Source: Eubacteriales bacterium
GTDB lineage: Bacteria; Bacillota; Clostridia; Eubacteriales; Anaerofustaceae
DNA: 64,000 bases
Assembly: GCA_024685545.1 (NCBI GenBank)
Contig: JAIKVR010000066.1
Coordinates: forward strand, 38,764-102,763
Direction of reading: 5' to 3'
Shown one piece after another: positions 24,781 through 34,676 of the stretch (the stretch's first letter is position 1; each line of letters begins with the position of its first letter). The translations under genes and the position numbers were made by a program. Under the pieces are notes generated by a model, which was given only the letters and a program-made list of their open reading frames with translations, made no database searches and was not told the origin of the DNA.

Positions 24781-25647
24781 TTACAGATTCATCAGCTCGT
24801 CATAATCAATTTTGTCGAAGTCGTCCGTGACGTATTTATACGGCAGTACCTTGTTTGTATAGGTATCCATATAGAGGATATTGTTATTCTCCATCTCGGT
24901 ATAATCCACTTCAAAGGTATGCGAATATGCCTTTCTTCCTGACCATTCTTCTGTATCCGGGATTTCCGGGAAATCTACCGTGAACGTGAACTTGCCGATC
25001 TGTATCTGTGCCTTATAATCGGTGACGACGCCTCCTTCGGAGTATTCGCTGAAAAACTGCCCCATCGTGAAGCGGTAATCACCATCGAGATAGGAAAAGA
25101 CGATGAAGTTGAGCTGGCCATCGTTGTTGTTCACCCATATCCCGTCCAGTATGCCCCACATCCATGAGAGATTCCCGTAGAATAGCTTTTCGTTCACCTC
25201 GTCAAGATCCTCGCCAATATAGGTAAATTCCTGTACGTCGTCATCTCCTGCAAAGTTCTTGATCTTCGCGGTCTTCTCCCCGGGGTTGTGCTGCAGGGTG
25301 ATCTCTTCTGTGAAGGCTGCATAACCGCTGTTTTCTTCAGAAGGTTCTACTGCAGGGAAATCGATGGTGAGCGTGTAGACTCCCTCATTGTCCACTGTAG
25401 CAGCCTTGCCCTCACCTCCTACTATGAATCCGGAAAGCAGGATGCCTGTATTATAGAACCTGGCCTGTCCCATAGTCCTGAACCATACGAAATACTTTAC
25501 GCCGGCGGTGTCTGTGTAGACCCAAACACCGTCCATCTCGTTCCAGAGCTCATCTATGTCGACTTTTTTAGCCGCCGGAGGCGTGCACGCAGTGAAGCAT
25601 ATCAGCATGAATGCCGCAAGAATGGCGGATAATAACCTTTTCTTCAT
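24781..25647 (-). CDS. Lipoprotein of unknown function
   Basis: 288 residues. The N-terminus MKKRLLSAILAAFMLICFTAC is a lipoprotein signal with a degenerate lipobox (F-T-A-C). The mature part, about 265 residues, contains two similar halves: each begins with a W-x-M/I-x-DG-x-W segment (LWNEMDGVWVYTD and MWGILDGIWVNND), followed by a FxxF/VxFSYL-type strand and a TLTIDFP/FTVDFPEIP strand. This suggests an internal duplication of a beta domain. I know no function. The start at 25647 is chosen for AGAGGAG 6 bases upstream. It is a single gene, divergent from mfd. Confidence 0.75.
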   Translation of the reverse strand: MKKRLLSAILAAFMLICFTACTPPAAKKVDIDELWNEMDGVWVYTDTAGVKYFVWFRTMGQARFYNTGILLSGFIVGGEGKAATVDNEGVYTLTIDFPAVEPSEENSGYAAFTEEITLQHNPGEKTAKIKNFAGDDDVQEFTYIGEDLDEVNEKLFYGNLSWMWGILDGIWVNNNDGQLNFIVFSYLDGDYRFTMGQFFSEYSEGGVVTDYKAQIQIGKFTFTVDFPEIPDTEEWSGRKAYSHTFEVDYTEMENNNILYMDTYTNKVLPYKYVTDDFDKIDYDELMNL

Positions 25648-25839
25648 TGTTTTTCTCCTCTGTCGTTTCATCGAGCGGCATTGCCGCGGTTAAATTGTAC
25701 CATATATTTCATCATTCAGCCATAGAATTATACTTGGGAGGCGGCATATATCTGTTTCGCCGGGCATTCAGCAGAACAAATCCGTTTTGCAGATCCTGGA
25801 AGGCTTTGCAGTTTAGATACCTCCTTACAAAACCTTCCC

Positions 25840-25867
25840 TTGTCTTTTCCCTCTCATCTGTTATAAT
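25840..25867 (+). promoter_or_regulatory. Promoter of mfd, placed at the start codon
   Basis: TTGTCT (25840-25845), 16 bases and TATAAT (25862-25867). The expected transcription start, 6-8 bases after the -10 box, coincides with the GTG at 25874. Confidence 0.65.
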
Positions 25868-25873
25868 CGCCTT

Positions 25874-28800
25874 GTGCTTAAAACGTTGGAAAAGCTCGCG
25901 CTCTTCGACGGGCTCATGCCTTCAAAAGACAGCGGGCTGCTTATCAGCGGCGCTGAGAAAAACGCCCGATTAATATACGCGCTCTACCTTGCCGGCAAGA
26001 TGGACGGTAGGGTCCTGTTTGTGTGCTCCGATGAATACGACTCCAGGAAGTATTATGACGAGCTGGTCAAGACAAGCCCTCCTGCAAGGGTTCTGCGCTA
26101 TCCCGCCGAGCCTTTTTATTTCACCTATCCTGACAGCTATTCGCGCGAGGTATCGAATCTGCGTCTCAAGGCTCTCTTTTCAGCGGATCAGGGCGGCCCT
26201 GCGATCATATTCACCTCAGCCCAGGCCCTGACTGAGACGTTCCCGAAACTTGACCCATTGGATTATTCCGTTCGCAGGGTCGGAGATAAAATCGAAATGA
26301 CAAAGCTCACGGATACACTTGTATCCCTGGGCTATACCCGTTCTCCCCGCACAGAAGCTCCGGGCCAGTTCAGTGTCAGAGGAGGGATACTGGACTTCTT
26401 CGGCAGTAACAGCGAACACCCCGTGCGCGTGGAATTCTACGGCGATGAGATCGATTCGATACGTAGCTTTTCAGAAGAGACTATGCTCTCGATCGAGAAC
26501 ATAGAGTCCTTCCGCATCCTACCTTTCACGCAGTACGTGATCCCGCCTGTCAGGTTCACTGAAGGCATCGCGAAAATGAGGAGCGAGAGGGATAATGCGC
26601 TCAATGCCATAAAGGATACCGATCTGAGGGAAAAAGCTCTCTCAGAGAGCGAGGCTCTAATCTCCAAAGCAGAGCTTTATCCCACCGATTCAGCCCGTAT
26701 CGTCTACCCCTACTGCGACGTTGAACGCACGACCATCATGGATGAGATAGGGGCTTCAGCGGTCATATTCGACGAGTACTCCTCGGTAAGGTTCGGCATC
26801 AGGCGTGCGAACAAGCTCATCGCCGACGACTGGAGCATCCTGGCGGGAGAAGCTCTTGCATATCCGACTCAGATGAGCTTCTTCGAGGATTTTGATTCCG
26901 TGCTGAGGCGCGCCGCCTCAAAAGGCGCTGTGATATTCTCGGCGGTGGAGAAGCCGCCTGTGAGCCTGTATTCCAGAGAAGTATATCTTGGCGGAGCAGA
27001 CATTCTGGATTACAAGGGAGCTTCCCGCCTCATGAACGCCGCGCTGGATTCCTTCCGCTCATCGGGATATCGGACAGTCATTGCTTATAATGGCGAAGAT
27101 CAGAAAAAGAATCTGGAAGCCCTGATGAACGGCTACGAATACAAATATTCTTTTACTCTCACTCCCGGAGAGATCGCCTTCAGCGAGATGTTTCTGCCCG
27201 GAGGTGCCGATTTCGCTGCTTTTAAAGTGGCGCTCATCCCGTACCACTATCTGATACCCAGGAGCGCTCCGACTAGGAAGCGCCGTGAGATATCAGATGA
27301 ATTCTTCGCGGATATCCATCCCGGTGATTATGTCGTACATGAGTCTCACGGCATCGGACGCTACGAGGGGATCGTCCGTCTGGACGCCGACGGTGTATCA
27401 AGGGATTACATAAAGATCGGATATGCAAAGGAGGACGTATTATATGTGCCTCCCGAGCAGATGGACCTCATACAGAAATATGTGGGGGCCGGTGAAGCCC
27501 CTCCGAGGATCAATAGGTTGGGCGGCGGTGACTGGGAAGCTGCCAAAAGCAAGGTCAGGAGGGTCGTCAAGAAGCTGGCTGACGAATACATCGCCATGTA
27601 TGCACAGCGTCAGAACATGAAAGGCTACGCCTTCTCCCCGGATACGCCTTTCGCTGCGGAGTTCGAGGACAGTTTTGAATACGAACCCACAGAGGATCAG
27701 CTCAAGTGCACCGAGGAAATCAAAGCCGATATGGAGAAGGACTCCCCGATGGACCGCCTTCTCATGGGGGATGTGGGCTACGGAAAGACTGAAGTGGCAA
27801 TGCGGGCCGCCTTCAAAGCCGTGATGGAACCCAAGCAGGTAGCCGTGCTTGTCCCTACCACTATCCTCGCGCTGCAGCATTACAACACTTTTACCGAGCG
27901 CTTCAGAAACTATCCGGTCAAGATAGAGCTCATGTGCCGTTTCAAAACTGCGGCAGAGATAAAGAAAACGAAGGAGAACCTGAGCCGCGGGATCACCGAC
28001 ATCGTCATAGGCACCCACAGTCTTTTGGCAAAGGACGTAAGCTTCCGCGACCTGGGACTGCTCATAATAGATGAGGAGCAACGCTTCGGCGTTGCCCACA
28101 AAGACAAACTAAAGCTGCTCAAAAACGAGGTGGATACTCTCACGATGACTGCGACCCCCATCCCGAGGACTCTTCATATGTCGCTGTCGGGGATCAGGGA
28201 TATGAGCGTCATCGAGACGCCCCCGGGCCAGAGGCTTGAGACGCAGACCTACGTCATGCCGTCCGACGATGCTGTTATCACCGCGGCAATAAGCAACGAA
28301 CTCGCCAGAGGAGGGCAGGTCTTCTACCTGTACAACCGGGTCGATACCATAGCCGAAAGGAGCTACAAGATACGCTCACTGGTGCCTGAAGCCCGGGTAG
28401 CCTATGCACACGGACAGATGCCCGAAAGGCAGTTGGAGAACATCATTCTGGACTTCCTGGCACACAAATTCGACGTTCTCGTATGCACGACCATAATCGA
28501 GAACGGAGTGGATATCGTCAACGCCAATACCATCATAATAGAAGACGCCGACCGTCTCGGCCTGGCTCAGCTCTATCAGCTGAGGGGAAGGGTGGGCAGA
28601 GGGGACGTACGCGCCTACGCATATATCCTTTACAATGCATCAAAGGAGCTTCCGGAAGAGTCTGCGAAGAGACTGAAAGCCATCAGGGAATTCACCGAGT
28701 TCGGCAGCGGATTCAAGATCGCTATGAGGGACATGCAGATAAGAGGAGCCGGCAATATCCTGGGGGCCGAGCAAAGCGGGCATTTCGCCAACGTGGGCTA

Positions 28801-29305
28801 TGAGATGTACTGCCGCCTCCTGGGACAGGCGGTCTCCGAAGGTCTGGGCAAAAGTATCTCTTCAGAAAGAAAGACCTGCGAGATCGATATCCGCACGGAT
28901 GCCTATATTCCTCCCGAATACATTTCCTCGGAGGAGGACAGGATACTGGCCTACAAAAAAATCGCCGCCATAGAAAGTGAGGAAGACAAGCATAAGACGG
29001 AGTTCGAGCTGACCGATGTCTATTCCGACCTGCCGGCTTCGGTGATCAACCTGTTGGATGTAGCGCTGACGAAAGCCTACGCCATGAAGGCGGGAATCAC
29101 CAGGATACGCCAGAGTGAGAATACGCTCGTTATGGAATTCTCTTCTGGAACGTTCTTCGACGGCCAGTTCGTAAATGATCTGGCCAAGAGATATGCAATA
29201 AAAATGAGGAATACCGCATCGGGCACATCCATGGTGCTGACTATCCCCAAAAGCCTCACCCCGCTTGATGCGGCAAGGGATTTTGTGGCCAATTTTGTTG
29301 TGTAG
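25874..29305 (+). CDS. mfd: Transcription-repair coupling factor Mfd
   Basis: 1143 residues. It displaces RNA polymerase stalled at DNA damage and recruits UvrA. Domains in order: a UvrB-homology region (GQFSVRGGILDFF near 175), the polymerase-interacting domain (HPGDYVVHESHGIGRYEG near 480), the superfamily 2 translocase with LLMGDVGYGKTEVAMRA near 635, DEEQRFGV near 735, TATPIPRTLHMSL and QLRGRVGRGDVRAYAY near 900, and a C-terminal TRCF domain. The GTG start has no SD and sits where transcription should start, so a leaderless mRNA is likely. prsA follows after 54 bases, a common Clostridia order. Confidence 0.95.
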   Translation: MLKTLEKLALFDGLMPSKDSGLLISGAEKNARLIYALYLAGKMDGRVLFVCSDEYDSRKYYDELVKTSPPARVLRYPAEPFYFTYPDSYSREVSNLRLKALFSADQGGPAIIFTSAQALTETFPKLDPLDYSVRRVGDKIEMTKLTDTLVSLGYTRSPRTEAPGQFSVRGGILDFFGSNSEHPVRVEFYGDEIDSIRSFSEETMLSIENIESFRILPFTQYVIPPVRFTEGIAKMRSERDNALNAIKDTDLREKALSESEALISKAELYPTDSARIVYPYCDVERTTIMDEIGASAVIFDEYSSVRFGIRRANKLIADDWSILAGEALAYPTQMSFFEDFDSVLRRAASKGAVIFSAVEKPPVSLYSREVYLGGADILDYKGASRLMNAALDSFRSSGYRTVIAYNGEDQKKNLEALMNGYEYKYSFTLTPGEIAFSEMFLPGGADFAAFKVALIPYHYLIPRSAPTRKRREISDEFFADIHPGDYVVHESHGIGRYEGIVRLDADGVSRDYIKIGYAKEDVLYVPPEQMDLIQKYVGAGEAPPRINRLGGGDWEAAKSKVRRVVKKLADEYIAMYAQRQNMKGYAFSPDTPFAAEFEDSFEYEPTEDQLKCTEEIKADMEKDSPMDRLLMGDVGYGKTEVAMRAAFKAVMEPKQVAVLVPTTILALQHYNTFTERFRNYPVKIELMCRFKTAAEIKKTKENLSRGITDIVIGTHSLLAKDVSFRDLGLLIIDEEQRFGVAHKDKLKLLKNEVDTLTMTATPIPRTLHMSLSGIRDMSVIETPPGQRLETQTYVMPSDDAVITAAISNELARGGQVFYLYNRVDTIAERSYKIRSLVPEARVAYAHGQMPERQLENIILDFLAHKFDVLVCTTIIENGVDIVNANTIIIEDADRLGLAQLYQLRGRVGRGDVRAYAYILYNASKELPEESAKRLKAIREFTEFGSGFKIAMRDMQIRGAGNILGAEQSGHFANVGYEMYCRLLGQAVSEGLGKSISSERKTCEIDIRTDAYIPPEYISSEEDRILAYKKIAAIESEEDKHKTEFELTDVYSDLPASVINLLDVALTKAYAMKAGITRIRQSENTLVMEFSSGTFFDGQFVNDLAKRYAIKMRNTASGTSMVLTIPKSLTPLDAARDFVANFVV

Positions 29306-29359
29306 CAGACACGATTAGTCTATAATAATCAGAAGAATCATATACTCAAAGAGGGAAAA

Positions 29360-30898
29360 ATGAAAAAGCTCTTATGTCTTTTTTTGTGTATCGCGTTCAT
29401 ATTAAGCGCCTCCGGCTGTGCTTTCCTCCAGCTCAATGAAGCCAAGGACGCCGATAGCGTCGTCGCGACAATAGACGACAGAGAATACACCAAAGCCGAT
29501 TTCATCAAATATTATAAGGTTGCAGAGATCGTCTACGACATGAACGGCTACAGTCTGCCTGAAAGCGAGGAAGATGAGAAGGCTTTCAAGGAGACGGCTT
29601 TCGAGGATTTCGTCCGCATGTGCGCGCTGGTGGCTTATGTCGAGGCAAACGACATTCCCGTGGAAGAGGAGGAAGTTCCCGAAGAGTCCACAGAGACTGA
29701 TGGGGATACACCGGATGAAAATACAACTGAGCCGACTGAGGAAAAGAAGACTCCGACAGAGCAGCTCGTCGAGACCCTTAAGGAACAATATCCCGAGGAA
29801 GCCGATTACAACAAGTACCTCAGCGGTATAGGTTTTAAGGACGAGGCGGCGTTCATTGAAGCCAGCGATTATTATATGGACCTGACAACAAAATCCAATG
29901 CCTTCTACAACAGAAGCGTGGATCATTCCATCCTCTTCGGGGAGGAAGCCTTCAAGGTAGGCGACGAAAAGGTGAGTGATCAGGAGTTCTATTTCTACGC
30001 CGTAATGCTCTTCATCCAGCTCTATCTGAACTACCAGACCTTCCCGACAACCGACGACGAACAGCTGCCCTATTATGACAGCATCAAGACGGATTACCTT
30101 GCCAAATACCATGCCGTAGCACAGTACGCAAGTCAGAAGGGCATCACGGTCACCGATGAAGATATCGACGCCCAGACCTACATATTCGATTACTATACCG
30201 CGTATTTTGGTGAAGACACACTCGATACCCTTTACAGTCAGTATTTCCTCTCTGACGAAGACGTAGCCGAAGCGAAAGCAAGCGTTGGCAAAGCCATGGC
30301 CTTGTCACAGGCATATTCGGATTACCTGCTGGATAACTGGCAGCCAACGACCAACGAGGTATCCGCCTATTATGCCACTAACCCGAATAATTTCGGACCC
30401 TTCGTTAGTGCCAGATACATCAGTTTCGATGATCTGAACACCACAGCGGAGTTCTGGGAGGAGATACATTACGACAAGAGCAGATTCGATATACTTTACA
30501 AAAACGCCGAGAACGGCGATGTTCCCGGGGCAAAAACAGGCGAAATAATAGAACAGACAAAATCCCAGATCTCGGACGGCACTCTGGGCGAGACCCTTTT
30601 CAATATGAATGAGGGTGATATGACCGGCGGTGTCCCCGGAACGGAAGGCAACTACATCGTATATGTGGACAGCATGAAGGATTCTTACGATCTGGACGAC
30701 GCCGACGATTACGAGAAAATCGTGGAGATATATAAAGAAAATAACAGCTCCAACTACATCTCAGCTCAAACGAAAGCAGTAGCTGAAGGATTTGCCGTCA
30801 CTGACGGAGACTATAAACAGACCCCTTCCATGAGGCTGAATGAATGGATCGAGAAGACCTTTAAGATCAAACGGTGGGAAAAACGTGCCCTCAGGTGA
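29360..30898 (+). CDS. PrsA/SurA-like foldase lipoprotein
   Basis: 512 residues. Signal peptide with a clear lipobox, LSASGC (lipidated Cys20). Then a SurA-N-like helical region beginning VVATIDDREYTKADFIKYY, an acidic, probably disordered insert near 100-135 (VEEEEVPEESTETDGDTPDE), more helical chaperone region, and a degenerate parvulin-like domain (ARYISFDDLNTT near 348 to EGNYIVYVDSM near 435). It should act outside the membrane in protein folding; prolyl-isomerase activity is doubtful because the parvulin signatures are weak. RBS GAGGG. It lies downstream of mfd, probably cotranscribed, with an extra TATAAT-like box between the two. Confidence 0.8.
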   Translation: MKKLLCLFLCIAFILSASGCAFLQLNEAKDADSVVATIDDREYTKADFIKYYKVAEIVYDMNGYSLPESEEDEKAFKETAFEDFVRMCALVAYVEANDIPVEEEEVPEESTETDGDTPDENTTEPTEEKKTPTEQLVETLKEQYPEEADYNKYLSGIGFKDEAAFIEASDYYMDLTTKSNAFYNRSVDHSILFGEEAFKVGDEKVSDQEFYFYAVMLFIQLYLNYQTFPTTDDEQLPYYDSIKTDYLAKYHAVAQYASQKGITVTDEDIDAQTYIFDYYTAYFGEDTLDTLYSQYFLSDEDVAEAKASVGKAMALSQAYSDYLLDNWQPTTNEVSAYYATNPNNFGPFVSARYISFDDLNTTAEFWEEIHYDKSRFDILYKNAENGDVPGAKTGEIIEQTKSQISDGTLGETLFNMNEGDMTGGVPGTEGNYIVYVDSMKDSYDLDDADDYEKIVEIYKENNSSNYISAQTKAVAEGFAVTDGDYKQTPSMRLNEWIEKTFKIKRWEKRALR

Positions 30899-31014
30899 TC
30901 CGCAAACAGCAGTTATTGGCAGATTTATCTTTTTCCGCCATTAGTTATGCTATAATCAGACATTAATTACGAAAAACAGCATTAATTCAATTTTAAAAGG
31001 AAAGAGGTTTTATT

Positions 31015-32412
31015 ATGGACAATAAGTTCCAGAAAAAGTACGGCCTGTTCACGGCGATCTGCATGGTCATAGGCACGGTCATCGGGAGCGGTATTTTTTT
31101 CAAGGCAGTCAAGGTATTCTCTTTCACCGGCGGCAATATGGGAAGGAGCCTGCTCGTTGTCGGAAGCGTGGGATTGGTCATGATCATCTGCTCCATAGTC
31201 TTCGCAACGCTGGGCAGCAAATATGAAAAGGTCAACGGCCTTGTGGACTACGCGGAAGTAGCGCTGGGACCTGTTTTCGGATATTACGTAGGCTGGTTCC
31301 TGACACTCATCTATTATCCGGTGCTCTGCTCCACCCTGGCGTGGGTCGCCGCGCAGTACGCGTGCACGCTTTTCGGTTTTGAAACTTTCGGAGATATCCA
31401 TGTAGCCATCGCGGGGCTGTTCCTCATGATGGGCTTCGTCATCTCCGGCCTTTCACCGAAAATGGCAGGCAAGCTTCAGATATCCACTACGGTCATCAAG
31501 CTCATCCCGCTTTCGCTGATGGCTGTCGTCGGCACCGTCGCAGGACTTATAAACGGAATGACCATTGACGCATTCACAACCACCGTCGCAGAAGTCACCT
31601 CCGCCGGAGGCGGCGTGTTTGCCGGAGTTACTGCCTTTGCTTTCGCATACGAAGGCTGGATCATAGCCACATCAATCAACTCCGAACTGCAGGATGCCAA
31701 GAAGAACCTTCCCAAGGCCCTGATCCTTGGAGCTCTCTTCTGCGTAGGCATCTACATGCTTTATTTCGTCGGCCTTTCCGGAGCGCTTTCCACAAGCGAG
31801 ATACTGGAAGCGGGCGATGCTCTTCCGAAGATCGCATTCTCTAAGCTGTTCGGCAATGTAGCCGGAACACTGGTATATGTATTCATCGTCATTTCCTGCC
31901 TGGGAACGATGAACGGCCTGATCATGGGCTGCTGCCGCGGAATGTTTTCTCTGGCAGCCCGCGGCATGGGTCCACGTCCTGATGTATACGGTGAAGTAAG
32001 CAAGAAATCAGATATGGCGGCCAACTCTTCCTTCATAGGTATGGCATTCGCCGCATTCTGGCTCTTCTACTGGCACTTCTGCTTCTGGGACGGCCAGATC
32101 ATGAAGACCACGAATGTTCCCGCGTGGTTCAACTGGGAACCCGATGAGATCGTCATTATCGCTCTTTATGCCTTCTATATCCCGATGTTCATTTCCGTCA
32201 TGGTAAAGGAAAAGGACCTGAAGCCATTCCAGAGGTTCGTAATGCCAAGCCTTGCCATCCTCTCCTGCCTGTTCATGATCTACTGCACGATCGTCTCCTA
32301 CGGCGTACAGTGCTGGTACTTCCTGATCTTCCTGGCAGTCGTTATGCTCATCGGTGCGGTCTACCGCATTCCCCCGAAGGAGAAGACACCGATAGTACAT
32401 AAGAAAAAATAA
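31015..32412 (+). CDS. APC family amino acid permease
   Basis: 465 residues with about 12 hydrophobic helices. The first helix carries the unwound substrate-binding motif MVIGTVIGSGIFFK typical of the amino acid-polyamine-organocation superfamily. Helix 6 contains FAFAYEGWIIATSINSEL, close to the b-type amino acid exchangers and YfnA-like permeases. The substrate cannot be decided. SD AAAGGAAAGAGG. It has its own terminator and is apparently monocistronic. A TATAAT lies at 30951-30956 upstream without a clear -35. Confidence 0.88.
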   Translation: MDNKFQKKYGLFTAICMVIGTVIGSGIFFKAVKVFSFTGGNMGRSLLVVGSVGLVMIICSIVFATLGSKYEKVNGLVDYAEVALGPVFGYYVGWFLTLIYYPVLCSTLAWVAAQYACTLFGFETFGDIHVAIAGLFLMMGFVISGLSPKMAGKLQISTTVIKLIPLSLMAVVGTVAGLINGMTIDAFTTTVAEVTSAGGGVFAGVTAFAFAYEGWIIATSINSELQDAKKNLPKALILGALFCVGIYMLYFVGLSGALSTSEILEAGDALPKIAFSKLFGNVAGTLVYVFIVISCLGTMNGLIMGCCRGMFSLAARGMGPRPDVYGEVSKKSDMAANSSFIGMAFAAFWLFYWHFCFWDGQIMKTTNVPAWFNWEPDEIVIIALYAFYIPMFISVMVKEKDLKPFQRFVMPSLAILSCLFMIYCTIVSYGVQCWYFLIFLAVVMLIGAVYRIPPKEKTPIVHKKK

Positions 32413-32500
32413 AACCAGATCGGATCAAAGGCGGCGCCCATAAAAGTGTTTCGAACATAGTGATATGGGCTTTCGTCCTACGATATCAGCTGACAACTAA

Positions 32501-32535
32501 CGGATTGCTGCATTCACTGCAGCAGTCCGTTTTTT
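32501..32535 (+). terminator. Terminator after the permease
   Basis: CGGATTGCTGCA pairs with TGCAGCAGTCCG (one mismatch) across TTCAC, and TTTTTTAT follows. Confidence 0.88.
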
Positions 32536-32756
32536 ATGTTCGTTAAACTGATGTCTGGTTTTTTACGGATACAGCAATGCTCAGGACACTGTTCAAATGT
32601 GAAAGGCACACTCAATACAAACAAGAGAGAAGCGTTTACAGATTTCTCCACTATCGGGCGAGATAACTTGAAAACTGCGTTATTGAGTATCCACGGTCCC
32701 TTCCGTATAATGAAGCTGTGATCACAAAACACCGACTCAACACGGAGGATAATCAT

Positions 32757-33800
32757 ATGAATTTAGGGCAGAAGATAAGACAGCTCCGCTATAAGGCCGG
32801 ACTAACTCAGGAACAGCTTGCCGAGAAGCTTGGCATCGGTCCGCAGTCAGTATCCAAATGGGAGAATGCCGTCTCGATGCCGGACATCACCACACTTCCG
32901 CTTCTCGCAGAGACCTTCGGAGTCAGCATCGACGATCTTTTCGACTTAAGCAGCGAACAGCACATGAACCGAATTGAAAACAGCCTTGACATCAACGAAG
33001 AACTTCCGCAGGATCTGTTTCGGGAATACGAAGACTTCCTGAAGGCTCAGCTTGATGATACGCAGAACAAACAGCGGGCAACAAGCCTTCTCGCTTATCT
33101 GTACTGGCATCGAATGAACTCAAATGCACAGAAAGCCGCATGCTACGCGAAGGATGTCGTCCGGATGGCTCCTGGCGAAAAAGACTGCCAATGGGTCCTA
33201 TACCGTGCTGAAGGGCACGTGTCCTGGGATTGGAACATGTCCAACCACACAAAAGCCATCGAATTCTGGCGCGATATCGTCGAGGAAAACCCTGATGTCC
33301 GTCTGCCGTACCTGTACCTGCTGGACAATCTGCTTGCCGATCACCGTGCGGACGAAGCTGAAAACTATCTTGAGCAGGCCAGCCGGCTTCCGAATGCGAG
33401 GCCGGTTATGGCCCGGGTCTATCAGGCGCATATCGCGCTTGCCCGTTTCGATGAAAAGACTGCGGACGGGATCATCGAAGATCTGATTGCCGAGCACCCG
33501 GAGGATTTCGGAGGCCTGTTTGAAGCCGCGCAGTATTATGCGAAAAAAAGCAATTATGCCAAAGCGATCGAACTCTATGAAGAGTCTTTCGAAAAAGAGA
33601 CACGCAGACCGCGCTTTTCGGATGAATTGATGGGCATAGCCGATATTTATGAGATACTGGGCGAGTACGGGAAAGCCACCGAAACACAGGACCGCATCAT
33701 CGACCTGTTGGAAAATGAGTGGGGATTCACAGAGGACACCGGACTGGAGCATGCACACAAAGAAAAAGCTCGGCTGCTCGTTAAGGCACAGAAGGGCTAA
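32757..33800 (+). CDS. XRE family regulator with TPR-like C-terminal domain
   Basis: 347 residues. The N-terminal helix-turn-helix (1-60) reads LGQKIRQLRYKAGLTQEQLA, then GIGPQSVSKWENAVSMPDI and VSIDDLFDL, the standard Cro/C1 fold. From about residue 80 to the end, repeated helical pairs (for example DEAENYLEQASRLPNARPV and NYAKAIELYEESFEKE) look like tetratricopeptide repeats, as in regulators that sense peptides or protein partners. The start at 32757 is preceded by GGAGG at 8 bases. It is a single gene with its own terminator; no cognate peptide gene was seen next to it. Confidence 0.85.
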   Translation: MNLGQKIRQLRYKAGLTQEQLAEKLGIGPQSVSKWENAVSMPDITTLPLLAETFGVSIDDLFDLSSEQHMNRIENSLDINEELPQDLFREYEDFLKAQLDDTQNKQRATSLLAYLYWHRMNSNAQKAACYAKDVVRMAPGEKDCQWVLYRAEGHVSWDWNMSNHTKAIEFWRDIVEENPDVRLPYLYLLDNLLADHRADEAENYLEQASRLPNARPVMARVYQAHIALARFDEKTADGIIEDLIAEHPEDFGGLFEAAQYYAKKSNYAKAIELYEESFEKETRRPRFSDELMGIADIYEILGEYGKATETQDRIIDLLENEWGFTEDTGLEHAHKEKARLLVKAQKG

Positions 33801-33809
33801 AATGTACAC

Positions 33810-33845
33810 AAAACCTCCTCGGACAGTTGTCCACGGGGAGGTTTT
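33810..33845 (+). terminator. Terminator after the XRE gene
   Basis: AAAACCTCC and GGAGGTTTT flank an inner GGAC/GTCC hairpin. The symmetric A and T ends would allow use from both sides, and the CPBP gene converges on it. Confidence 0.8.
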
Positions 33846-33941
33846 ATAATTCTAATGCAGTATTCTGCTGACAAACGGCAGCAGAATTCCGTTCTGATGT
33901 CAAACTATAATGAATATCACACTTTTTCTTACGAGATGATA

Positions 33942-34676
33942 CTATTCGGTCTCCCCAGGGAAGAATTTGACGAGATAAAGGAGGTATCCTCCCAGGATGA
34001 CGACGATCAATATCAGGTTAAGCACCATCTCGGTCTGCGGGTCGAATTTTCCCTCTGCGGCAAATACCTTCAGCGCGTTGTTTGCCGAGTGGAACAAGAC
34101 GCACGGGACCAGAGATCTCCCATGGCAGAAGACCAGCACAAGCACGAACCCGACCAGAACGGCAAATATGATCTGGATCAGGGAAGACGCCGGATCCTTA
34201 CCGCTTCCGTTGAACAGATTAACGATATGGCCTATACCGAAGGTCAGCGCGGATACAATGACCGCCGACTTCGGATTATTCTTTTCCATCGCCTTAAACA
34301 GCAGTCCCCTGAAGATGACCTCCTCCAGAAAACCGACACAGCACATGCTGATGAAATACATCAGTGCCTCAAAGACGCCGTATTGCAGTTTGATCCCGCC
34401 CCAAAAGGCGGTTGAGGCGATGATGATAAGCGGAAGATAATACAAAAAACGCTTCGCAGGGACTGTTGATCTGCAGAACCCGTACTTTTCGCTGAGAGCA
34501 TTGCTCCGGATCCAGAAAAACAGGATCAGAGACATTACAATGTGCAGTGTGGCAGTAACGGATTTCGTAACACCGACAGTCTCTGAAAGCTGATCCGTCA
34601 GACTGCTGAGTACCACATATGCAACGATCCACAGGATCGCAAAAGTAATCTCACTTTTCTTATACAGTTTCGTCAT
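33942..34676 (-). CDS. CPBP family intramembrane metalloprotease (Abi/CAAX type)
   Basis: 244 residues, about seven hydrophobic segments. The three family motifs are present in order: CVGFLEEVIFRGLLF (EExxxR) near residue 115, TFGIGHIVNLFNG (His) near 145 and LFHSANNALK (HxxxN) near 192. Members cleave substrates within the membrane or process bacteriocin peptides and immunity factors; the substrate is unknown. The gene start overlaps the 3' end of the tetR gene by 17 bases, so the two are expressed together. Confidence 0.88.
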   Translation of the reverse strand: MTKLYKKSEITFAILWIVAYVVLSSLTDQLSETVGVTKSVTATLHIVMSLILFFWIRSNALSEKYGFCRSTVPAKRFLYYLPLIIIASTAFWGGIKLQYGVFEALMYFISMCCVGFLEEVIFRGLLFKAMEKNNPKSAVIVSALTFGIGHIVNLFNGSGKDPASSLIQIIFAVLVGFVLVLVFCHGRSLVPCVLFHSANNALKVFAAEGKFDPQTEMVLNLILIVVILGGYLLYLVKFFPGETE

